Assembly (NCBI GenBank): GCA_937926105.1 | Contig: CALANS010000208.1 | Coordinates: forward strand, 1-5,292 | DNA length: 5,292 bases | Source of the DNA: an uncultured Actinomycetes bacterium | Lineage (GTDB): Bacteria > Actinomycetota > Actinomycetes > Mycobacteriales > Nakamurellaceae | Direction of reading: 5' to 3' | In this document: positions 1 to 5,049 of the stretch, piece after piece | Layout of the letters: each line of letters begins with the position of its first letter | How positions within the stretch are numbered: position 1 is the stretch's first letter | Translations under genes and position numbers: made by a program | The notes under the pieces: model-generated | The model's database searches: none | Told to the model about the DNA's origin: nothing | What the model saw: the letters and a program-made list of their open reading frames with translations, nothing else

Positions 1-1
1 G

Positions 2-49
2 GAGCAGGAGGGACCGGCCCTGTTCGGCGCCGACGAGTTGTACGGGTGA
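2..49 (+). CDS. C-terminal end of an unidentified plus-strand gene (partial)
   Basis: The frame starting at base 2 reads EQEGPALFGADELYG and then TGA at 47-49. Fourteen of the 15 sense codons end in G or C, the pattern of the clear genes in this window, and the other two plus-strand frames do not give an equally convincing ending. The gene would begin upstream of the window and converge on the histidine kinase gene. Fifteen residues are too few to name a family. It could be a chance open stretch, but the codon usage and the hairpin that follows make a real gene end more likely than not. Confidence 0.45.
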   Translation, partial: EQEGPALFGADELYG

Positions 50-110
50 CGACCTGCCTGTTGCCGCTGTCGTGTCACCCACGCCGGCGAATGTGCCTGC
101 CCCACAAGCA

Positions 111-137
111 CGAGGCGGGGAGACATGCCCCGCCTCG
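111..137. terminator. GC-rich hairpin, probable bidirectional terminator
   Basis: Bases 111-120 (CGAGGCGGGG) and 128-137 (CCCCGCCTCG) are perfectly complementary, giving a 10-base-pair stem with a 7-base loop (AGACATG). It lies just past the stop of the minus-strand histidine kinase gene (145) and about 60 bases past the stop at 49 of the partial plus-strand gene, so it could serve both converging transcripts. Neither side has a run of T. U-less hairpins of this kind are common at actinobacterial gene ends, but their termination strength varies. Confidence 0.6.
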
Positions 138-144
138 GCAGCGG

Positions 145-1584
145 CTATGACGATGCGGGCGCACGTGGAACGGTGACGGTGAAAGAGGCGCCGTCCGCGA
201 CGTCGTCGACTGCGACGGCACCGCGGTGAAGCCTCACGATATCGCGAGCGATGGCCAAGCCAAGTCCGGTTCCGCCGCTGTCGCGGTCACGTGCGTCGTC
301 GAGTCGGACGAATCGGTCGAAGATCCGTTCGCGGTCCGCATCCGGGATGCCGGGGCCGTCATTGCGAATCGTGAGACGTACCGATGCGCTTCGGACCGGC
401 ATGTCGCCTCCGGTGGCCTGCTCGCGCGGCGGCCCCGTGACAGCGGAGTCCTCACCACTCGTCATGAGCGTGACCATGACCGTGGAGTCCGCGTGGCGAT
501 AGGCGTTGTCGAGAAGATTGTCGACGAGGCGCCGCAAGGCGATCTCTTGCCCGAGAACTAGAACGCCGTCTTGAAGCGAGGTTTCGAGGCGCACGCTGTT
601 GCGCTGGTGGGCGGCGACCCTGCCGCGAACGAGGTCGGCGAAGTCGATCGTCGCCAGGTGGGCCTCGGTGCCCGTGTCGGCGTCGAGACGCACGAGAAGC
701 AGCAGGTCCTCGGTGAGTGCCTGCAATCTCGCCGTTTCGTCCGCGAGGTCGCGCACCAATTGGCTCGGCTCGGTGACTTCAGGATGGGCGAGGGCGACGT
801 CGAGTTGCGCGCGCAGCGACGCGAGTGGGCTGCGGATCTCGTGGGCCGCGTCGGCGATGAAGCGTCGCTGCTGCTTTGCCGCGGCATCGAGACGATCGAG
901 CATGGTGTTCATGGTCTGGGCCAGGTGTGCGATCTCGTCCCTCGTTTCCGGGACGGGGACCCGCCGGGCGAGGTCCGTGGATGTGATGCGGTCGACTTCG
1001 TTGCGTATCGATTCGACGGGCTTCAACGCCCGGGTGACGACGAGGTAAGTGACGGCAGCGGCGATCACCGTCGCAATGCCCAGGCCGGTGAACAGGCCTC
1101 CGATCAGCACGCCGAGTGTGTCGTGCGCATGGTCGAGTGAGACGGCGGCGATCACGACGACCGGTCCATCCGGTGTGCTGGTGGGAACGGTCGCCATTTC
1201 GACATCTTCGCTCTCACCGTGCCGTGTGATCGTCGCCGTGTGCGACTCGTGGGTCGTCGCTCGCACGGCAGCCGGATCGATCGGCCCGAACCCGGCAAGC
1301 TGCGGCGATGCTGCGACAACGGTTCCGTCGCGCCTGACGACCTGCGCGTATGTCGAATTCAAGCCATCGACCTGGAGCACCGGGGCCACCTGCCCAGCGT
1401 GCGCCAACGCTGCGATGCTGCGTGCTTGTGCGGCCGCAGCAGAGCGGGCCGCGCCGATCAGATTCGATTCGACGATGAGGGTGATGGCCACTCCGAGAAT
1501 CGCGAGTGCGACGACGACGACGACAGTTGCGGCGGCGGTGATCCGGGCGCGCATCGACCTTCGTCGATTCATGCGTCGCGTCAC
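145..1584 (-). CDS. Membrane sensor histidine kinase, HAMP/HisKA/HATPase type
   Basis: This 479-residue protein is a two-component sensor kinase that should phosphorylate the regulator encoded just upstream. A basic N-terminus leads into a membrane segment (about residues 13-38). An extracytoplasmic domain of about 115 residues follows and includes YAQVVRRDGTVVAAS, reminiscent of PAS/Cache-like sensor folds. A second membrane segment (about 156-184) leads into a HAMP linker (about 185-238). The HisKA helix carries the phospho-acceptor H248 in AAHEIRSPL. The ATPase domain shows an N box (DNLLDNAYRHA, N356 and N360), G1 (NDGPGIP, 408-414), an F box (IFDRFVR, 421-427) and G2 (GGTGLGLAI, 437-445), so all catalytic boxes are intact. 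A loop of roughly 25 residues (375-400) between the N and G1 boxes is longer than usual. The GTG start overlaps the regulator's stop (GTGA), which indicates translational coupling; an ATG at residue 5 is an alternative start. The general layout recalls mycobacterial TcrY/TrcS-type kinases, but orthology is not claimed. The signal is unknown. Confidence 0.95.
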   Translation of the reverse strand: MTRRMNRRRSMRARITAAATVVVVVALAILGVAITLIVESNLIGAARSAAAAQARSIAALAHAGQVAPVLQVDGLNSTYAQVVRRDGTVVAASPQLAGFGPIDPAAVRATTHESHTATITRHGESEDVEMATVPTSTPDGPVVVIAAVSLDHAHDTLGVLIGGLFTGLGIATVIAAAVTYLVVTRALKPVESIRNEVDRITSTDLARRVPVPETRDEIAHLAQTMNTMLDRLDAAAKQQRRFIADAAHEIRSPLASLRAQLDVALAHPEVTEPSQLVRDLADETARLQALTEDLLLLVRLDADTGTEAHLATIDFADLVRGRVAAHQRNSVRLETSLQDGVLVLGQEIALRRLVDNLLDNAYRHADSTVMVTLMTSGEDSAVTGPPREQATGGDMPVRSASVRLTIRNDGPGIPDADRERIFDRFVRLDDARDRDSGGTGLGLAIARDIVRLHRGAVAVDDVADGASFTVTVPRAPASS

Positions 1585-2273
1585 TGCGACTGCCCGGCTT
1601 CCAGGCGGTAACCGACCCCGCGAATCGTCTGGATGCTGTGCGACCCGAACGGAGCGTCGATTTTTCGACGCAGCGCGCTGATATGGACTTCGACCACGTT
1701 GAGATCGCCGTCATAGTTGATATCCCAGACGGCGTCGATGATCTCGGATTTTGCGACGACCCTGCCGGCCCGCTGCGCCAGGATCGTCAAGATCCCGAAC
1801 TCGCGTGCCGTCAGGGTGATCTCAGAACTGCCGCGGAAGCAGCGATGCTCGCGCAGCAGGATCGTCAGGTCGCCGACCGCCAGGTGTTCCGATGTCGGGC
1901 CCGAGCCCGACGCGTGGGCTCTGCGTGTCAACGCTCGTATCCGCGCGAGCAGCACCATGTAGCTGAACGGCTTGCGCAGATAGTCGTCGGCACCGGTATC
2001 GAGGCCCTCCGCCTCGTCATACTCCCCGTCTTTAGCAGTGAGCATGAGTATCGGTGTGTCGCAGCCGGTTTCGCGCAGCTTCGCACATACCTGGAAGCCA
2101 TTGAGCCCCGGCAACATGATGTCCAGGATCACCATGTCCCAAGACCCGCCCATAGCCATGGCCAGGCCATTGGTGCCGTCGTGCGCGATCGTCACGTCGA
2201 ACCCGTCGGCGGAAAGCCCCCGCGCGAGCGCTGCGGCAAGCCGACGCTCATCATCCACCAGCAGAATCTTCAC
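1581..2273 (-). CDS. OmpR/PhoB-family response regulator
   Basis: This 230-residue DNA-binding response regulator is the partner of the histidine kinase that follows it with a GTGA overlap. The receiver domain (about 1-118) has the acidic pair D7/D8 in LLVDDE, phospho-acceptor D51 in VILDIMLPGLNG, T79 in LMLTAKD and K101 in LRKPFS. After a short Gly/Ser linker, a winged-helix DNA-binding domain (about 128-225) shows the family signature: LTAREFGIL, the recognition-helix region VVEVHISALRRKI, and IRGVGYRL in the wing. Length and domain order are standard. The GTG start at 2273 is chosen because it begins VKILLVDDE, as expected for the family, and has GGGAGG nine bases upstream. The frame stays open upstream to 2675, but that extension runs antisense into the glycosyltransferase gene and resembles no receiver domain. 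Paired CTGAAG sites lie 34-80 bases upstream of the start, which suggests autoregulation. Confidence 0.96.
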   Translation of the reverse strand: MKILLVDDERRLAAALARGLSADGFDVTIAHDGTNGLAMAMGGSWDMVILDIMLPGLNGFQVCAKLRETGCDTPILMLTAKDGEYDEAEGLDTGADDYLRKPFSYMVLLARIRALTRRAHASGSGPTSEHLAVGDLTILLREHRCFRGSSEITLTAREFGILTILAQRAGRVVAKSEIIDAVWDINYDGDLNVVEVHISALRRKIDAPFGSHSIQTIRGVGYRLEAGQSQ

Positions 2274-2282
2274 ACCGACCAG

Positions 2283-2288
2283 CCTCCC
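2283..2288 (-). promoter_or_regulatory. Shine-Dalgarno site of the response regulator gene
   Basis: The minus strand reads GGGAGG here, nine bases before the GTG at 2273. It is the best ribosome binding site near that gene and supports the 2273 start over the much longer open frame that begins at 2675. Confidence 0.75.
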
Positions 2289-2306
2289 ATCATTTCCGGT
2301 CGAAAC

Positions 2307-2353
2307 CTGAAGCGTTGCTGAAGACCCGGCCAGCTGCTTCAGCGTGCCTTCAG
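2307..2353. promoter_or_regulatory. Symmetric four-half-site operator in the divergent promoter region
   Basis: Four exact copies of one hexamer lie between the divergent genes: CTGAAG at 2307-2312 and 2318-2323, and its complement CTTCAG at 2337-2342 and 2348-2353. Each pair repeats with an 11-base period, about one helical turn, and the pairs are mirror images around base 2330. Tandem 6-base half-sites separated by 5 bases are the known binding pattern of OmpR/PhoB-family regulators such as PhoB and PmrA, and the adjacent gene encodes such a regulator. I infer one tandem site facing each direction, used for autoregulation and for control of the glycosyltransferase operon. The only other such hexamer I noticed is a lone copy at 777-782 inside the kinase gene. 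I cannot place a convincing -35/-10 pair on either strand, which would fit activator-dependent promoters. Confidence 0.7.
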
Positions 2354-2399
2354 CAGGCGAAGCGCATCGTGAACGCGAGTGGCCGCCAGCAGGTGACCG

Positions 2400-2406
2400 A
2401 AGGAGG
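2400..2406 (+). promoter_or_regulatory. Strong Shine-Dalgarno site preceding the leader ORF
   Basis: AAGGAGG is a near-ideal ribosome binding site, six bases before the ATG at 2413 (a GTG at 2410 is also in frame). It is too far, 47 bases, from the glycosyltransferase ATG at 2454 to serve it directly. It therefore points to translation of a short upstream ORF. Confidence 0.7.
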
Positions 2407-2412
2407 ACTGTG

Positions 2413-2454
2413 ATGGCAACGCGCGTACCGGGAGACCCGGCGGGGCTTCGCTGA
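2413..2454 (+). CDS. Candidate 13-residue leader peptide coupled to the glycosyltransferase gene
   Basis: An ATG at 2413, or an in-frame GTG at 2410, opens a 13-codon frame reading MATRVPGDPAGLR. It ends in TGA at 2452-2454, whose last base is the first base of the glycosyltransferase ATG (TGATG). It has the only strong ribosome binding site in the region. The glycosyltransferase start has just a weak G-rich stretch (about 2441-2445) before it. The arrangement is what translational coupling by termination-reinitiation needs. The peptide itself need not have a function. It has no run of one amino acid that would suggest classic amino-acid attenuation. An in-frame upstream start for the glycosyltransferase is not available: that frame has no ATG, GTG or TTG between about 2397 and 2454. 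Confidence 0.5.
   Translation: MATRVPGDPAGLR
2428..2440 (+). promoter_or_regulatory. Small hairpin just before the glycosyltransferase start
   Basis: CCGGG (2428-2432) and CCCGG (2436-2440) can pair around a 3-base loop (AGA). The 3' arm abuts the weak G-rich ribosome binding stretch before the ATG at 2454, so the fold could limit independent initiation there. The hairpin lies inside the candidate leader ORF, so ribosomes translating the leader would open it. The stem is short and may be incidental in GC-rich DNA. Confidence 0.3.
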
Positions 2455-3536
2455 TGGCGCACATCGTGGTGATGTACGCGTCGATCGGAGCGGGACACCA
2501 GCGGCCGGCGTGGGAATTCGTGAACCGCGCCGAAGCGGTCGGCCACTACGCGCAACCCGCCGACCTGATCGCTTTCGCGCCGGCGGGGCGACTGATACGC
2601 GGGTTCTTCCGGCTGTTGATCAGCCGCACGCCGCGACTGTGGGCAATGGCGGCTATGGCTCTCGACCATCCCCACGCCCCGTCACGCTTGCTCACCGCGA
2701 TGATCAACAGGACCGCGCGCCGCACCGAGCGGTTCATCACATGGGAGTCCGTCGACCTGGTCATCTCGACCTATCCACTCGGCGGACGGGTCGCCGCCTC
2801 GGCATTGGCCCGAGCGGGCATCAAGGCGCCCATCGTCACCTATCTCACCGATCCGGCGGTGCATGCCATGTGGATCGACGACGTCACCAATCGATACTTG
2901 ACCACCTGGCACTTCACGACGGACGCCCTGCAGCTGCAGACGGCGGTGCCGGTGCGAACCGTGGCACCCGCCCTCGCACCGTGCTTCTCCGTGCCGCACC
3001 CCCCATCGGTGCCGGAGGCGCGCGAAACCGGAATGCCGCGTGCGCTGGTCGCGTCGGGCTCGTGGGCCGTTGGGGACGTCGTGGGCGCCGTTCGGGATCT
3101 GGTCGCGGACGGGCACTATCAACCTGTCGTCGTGTGCGGACGCAATACCGAGCTGCTGGCGGCAATGGACGGTATCGAGGGAGTCGAGGCGCACGGCTGG
3201 GTCGACGACATGGCGGGACTCATGCGAACCTGCGCCGTCGCCGTGATCAACTCGGGCGGATCGACGCTGGCCGAGGCAGCCGCCGCGGGCCTGCCCGTCA
3301 TCCACCACCGCCCATTGCCCGGTCAGGGCCGACTGAACGCCGCGGCGTGCCACGCAGCCACCGGTATGCCCGTCAGCACGTCGAGGCCCGAGCTGGCGGC
3401 CGCGCTGGAGCGTGTGCGCCCGATCGGCGACCAGCTGGGATCCGAGGACCCGCTTTCGGCGGCGCTGGACATGCTGCTGGATCGCGACGAGGCGCCATGG
3501 ACAGCAACAATCCCGGCCCTCGAAGTCGCGGCATGA
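2454..3536 (+). CDS. GT28/MGDG-synthase-like (MurG-superfamily) glycosyltransferase
   Basis: This 360-residue protein is probably a cytoplasmic, membrane-associated transferase that moves a sugar from a nucleotide donor to a lipid. The N-terminal half has the family's opening strand and glycine loop, MYASIGAGHQRPA (residues 7-19). A basic/hydrophobic stretch (about 45-70) could touch the membrane, and STYPLGG (105-111) and the YLTDP segment (130-134) follow. The C-terminal donor-binding half has LVASGSW (198-204), VVVCGRN (225-231), HGWVDDMAGLM (247-257), INSGGSTLAEAAAAGLPVI (265-283) and HRPLPGQGRLNA (285-296), a run typical of monogalactosyl/diglucosyl-diacylglycerol synthases. I see no signal peptide or membrane span. 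The start fits the family and overlaps the leader stop; the end overlaps the deacetylase start (ATGA). The acceptor could be diacylglycerol, another lipid or a prenyl carrier; sequence alone does not decide. Confidence 0.9.
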   Translation: MAHIVVMYASIGAGHQRPAWEFVNRAEAVGHYAQPADLIAFAPAGRLIRGFFRLLISRTPRLWAMAAMALDHPHAPSRLLTAMINRTARRTERFITWESVDLVISTYPLGGRVAASALARAGIKAPIVTYLTDPAVHAMWIDDVTNRYLTTWHFTTDALQLQTAVPVRTVAPALAPCFSVPHPPSVPEARETGMPRALVASGSWAVGDVVGAVRDLVADGHYQPVVVCGRNTELLAAMDGIEGVEAHGWVDDMAGLMRTCAVAVINSGGSTLAEAAAAGLPVIHHRPLPGQGRLNAAACHAATGMPVSTSRPELAAALERVRPIGDQLGSEDPLSAALDMLLDRDEAPWTATIPALEVAA

Positions 3537-4246
3537 CCATCGACATGCGCGTTGCCGGCGCAATCACAGCCGCGGGCGCTTCGGTGCTTGCGGCGCCGGC
3601 GCTCAGCGGGATCCCTCCGATCACGCATCGCCTGCCCGCGTACGAGCCGGGTATCGGGTCTCGGCCGCGCATCGTACTGACCTTCGATGACGGCCCGCAC
3701 CCCGACGGCACGCGGGCGATCCTCGACATCTTGGGCGAGAACCAGGTTCCAGCAATATTTTTCGTCGTGGGCGAGCAACTCCGGCGATTCCCAGACGTCG
3801 GATCGCGCATTGCCGTCGACGGGCACCGCATCGAGGTGCACGGCTGGACGCACCGCTGCATGCTCACCGTCGCACCCCGTAAAGCCCGCGAACAGATCGC
3901 GGAAACCGCGGATCTCATCGAGACCATTACCGGTACGCGCCCGACCCGCTACCGGCCGCCCTACGGCGTGGCGTCACTGCCCGCTCTCAGCGCGTGCCGA
4001 GCGCTGCACTTGCGCCCCGCGTGGTGGACGGTGTGGGGCCGTGATTGGGACCGAGACGCCACCGCCGAATCGGTTCACCGGCGCATCGCGCGCCGCATCG
4101 GTCCGGAACGCTCGGCGACGATTCTGCTACACGATTCCGACACGTACGGCACCTACGGTTCGTGGCGAGCGACCGCGGCAGCGTTGACGCGTCTATTGGG
4201 CAGCTGCGCCGCACGCGGCATCACGATAGGCAGGCCGCAGGCGTGA
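3533..4246 (+). CDS. NodB-fold polysaccharide deacetylase (carbohydrate esterase 4 type)
   Basis: This 237-residue metal-dependent deacetylase should remove acetyl or similar acyl groups from an amino sugar. The NodB motifs are all visible in order: TFDDGP (50-55, catalytic-base and metal-binding D52/D53), H103 and H107 in VHGWTHR, RPPYG (141-145), a Trp/Asp block WTVWGRDWDRD (165-175) and LLHDS (198-202). The second motif has Gly where many family members have Ser/Thr after the first His. The N-terminus (about 6-25) is hydrophobic and Ala/Gly-rich and might be a weak export signal or a single anchor, so location is uncertain. The ATG at 3533 overlaps the glycosyltransferase stop (ATGA). An in-frame ATG at 3497, with GAGG four bases before it, would add 12 residues and is a fair alternative. 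The tight coupling suggests this enzyme modifies the product made by the glycosyltransferase. The open frame extending back to 2510 is only a shadow of that gene. Confidence 0.92.
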   Translation: MTIDMRVAGAITAAGASVLAAPALSGIPPITHRLPAYEPGIGSRPRIVLTFDDGPHPDGTRAILDILGENQVPAIFFVVGEQLRRFPDVGSRIAVDGHRIEVHGWTHRCMLTVAPRKAREQIAETADLIETITGTRPTRYRPPYGVASLPALSACRALHLRPAWWTVWGRDWDRDATAESVHRRIARRIGPERSATILLHDSDTYGTYGSWRATAAALTRLLGSCAARGITIGRPQA

Positions 4247-4261
4247 GGCGCACATCGCGCC
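4247..4261 (+). repeat. Short inverted repeat in the deacetylase-DedA gap
   Basis: GGCGC (4247-4251) and GCGCC (4257-4261) form a perfect 5-base-pair stem with a 5-base loop, beginning immediately after the deacetylase TGA. It is weak for a terminator and has no T run. It could tune expression or mRNA stability between the two genes, or be incidental. The remaining bases to 4289 show nothing I recognise. Confidence 0.25.
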
Positions 4262-4289
4262 ACAGGACCACCGCACGGAACCCGGCGTC

Positions 4290-4994
4290 GTGGTGGCTGA
4301 CATGCTGAGCCCAGCCGCGCTGCTATCCGGCCCAGCGCTCCTGGTGGTGGCGATCATCCTGTTCGCGGAATGTGGATTGCTGCTCGGTTTCTTCCTGCCC
4401 GGCGACACGCTGCTCCTCGCCACCGGGATCGCCGCCGCGGCCGGGATGCTGCATGCGTCGTTTGACCTCCTGCTGATCGTGGCGCCCTTGGCTGCGACCG
4501 CGGGCAACCTCGTCGGCTATTGGATCGGCTACCGCACAGGCCCTCGAGTCTTCGATCACCCCGGCTCGAGGCTGTTCCGACCCGAATACGCGCAGCGCGC
4601 CCGAGCGTACTTCGGTCGGTTCGGAAGCTGGACCGTGCTCATCGGACGATTCGTACCCATCGTGCGAACCGTCGCGACGGTGATGGCCGGTGTCGGCCGG
4701 ATGCAGTTCGGACGGTACGTGCTGCACAGCGTCATCGGCGCGGTCGTCTGGACCGATGGTCTTTTGCTCGTGGGGCGAGCGCTTGGCGAGACACCATTCG
4801 TGCAAGCCAACATGAAGTATGTGGACTACGCGGTGATCGCCGTCATTATGCTGGGTCTGTTGCCCACGGCGACGCACTTTGTCATTTCGCGTCGCCGAAC
4901 CCGGCCACGGCCTCTGCGACCCGATCCTGCACCGGACATGGCGGTGGGAGTGCATGACGGTCCGCGCGAGGGCCGAACAACCGAGGGTCGGTGA
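4290..4994 (+). CDS. DedA (SNARE-associated/VTT-domain) family membrane protein
   Basis: This 234-residue integral membrane protein belongs to the DedA family. Some members of that family flip undecaprenyl phosphate or phospholipids across the cytoplasmic membrane. Signature elements are visible: an acidic residue in FAECGLLLGFFLPGDTLLL (25-43), GNLVGYWIGYRTGPRVF (72-88) and the conserved arginine/proline block GRFVPIVRTVATVMAGVGRM (119-138; R120, P123, R126). Hydrophobic segments lie at about 14-34, 36-53, 58-82, 145-164 and 180-199, followed by an Arg/Pro-rich cytoplasmic tail (200-234). The start is uncertain: GTG at 4290, GTG at 4293 and ATG at 4302 are all in frame, with only weak ribosome binding sites. 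It lies 43 bases after the deacetylase gene, so it is likely in the same operon. It could supply or recycle the lipid carrier used by the two upstream enzymes. That role is inferred from position; DedA proteins are widespread and this one could be a general transporter. Confidence 0.92.
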   Translation: MVADMLSPAALLSGPALLVVAIILFAECGLLLGFFLPGDTLLLATGIAAAAGMLHASFDLLLIVAPLAATAGNLVGYWIGYRTGPRVFDHPGSRLFRPEYAQRARAYFGRFGSWTVLIGRFVPIVRTVATVMAGVGRMQFGRYVLHSVIGAVVWTDGLLLVGRALGETPFVQANMKYVDYAVIAVIMLGLLPTATHFVISRRRTRPRPLRPDPAPDMAVGVHDGPREGRTTEGR

Positions 4995-5049
4995 GTCTCG
5001 CCGCGGGCTCGACATCGACGCAGCTGTGAGAGGTCTCGGTGAATGGTCG

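Noticed and set aside
777..782. A CTTCAG hexamer like the operator half-sites.
   Set aside because: It is a single copy inside the kinase coding sequence with no partner 11 bases away, so it is expected by chance.
571..1681. Long plus-strand open frames (571-1140 and 1049-1681) opposite the histidine kinase.
   Set aside because: They mirror the kinase coding sequence with complementary codon bias and show no domain of their own.
2274..2412. Possible -35/-10 promoter elements, for example TTGCTG at 2315-2320 and CATCGT at 2365-2370.
   Set aside because: No pair with acceptable spacing and a TAnnnT-like -10 was found on either strand; actinobacterial and activator-dependent promoters are too degenerate to call here.
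2274..2675. The response regulator frame stays open upstream to an ATG at 2675, adding 134 residues.
   Set aside because: The extension is antisense to the glycosyltransferase gene, crosses the operator region, has no recognisable domain and is rich in Arg/Ser/His as GC-rich shadows are. The GTG at 2273 has a good ribosome binding site and the family-typical beginning.
2510..3532. Long plus-strand frame in phase with the deacetylase, which would make a 578-residue fusion.
   Set aside because: Upstream of about 3497 it overlaps the well-supported glycosyltransferase in another frame. Its translation is Arg/Gly/Pro-rich with no domain. The deacetylase starts at 3533 or at most 3497.
2682..3563. 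A 293-residue minus-strand open frame opposite the glycosyltransferase.
   Set aside because: It is a low-complexity, Arg/His-rich translation typical of antisense frames in high-GC genes. There is no motif and no ribosome binding context, and the opposite strand carries a clear family match.
4243..4308. A 21-codon plus-strand frame starting at a GTG that overlaps the deacetylase stop (GTGA) and running into the DedA start.
   Set aside because: The GTGA overlap is suggestive, but the codons are Arg/Thr-rich without the usual third-position bias, there is no ribosome binding site, and it overlaps the DedA N-terminus out of frame.
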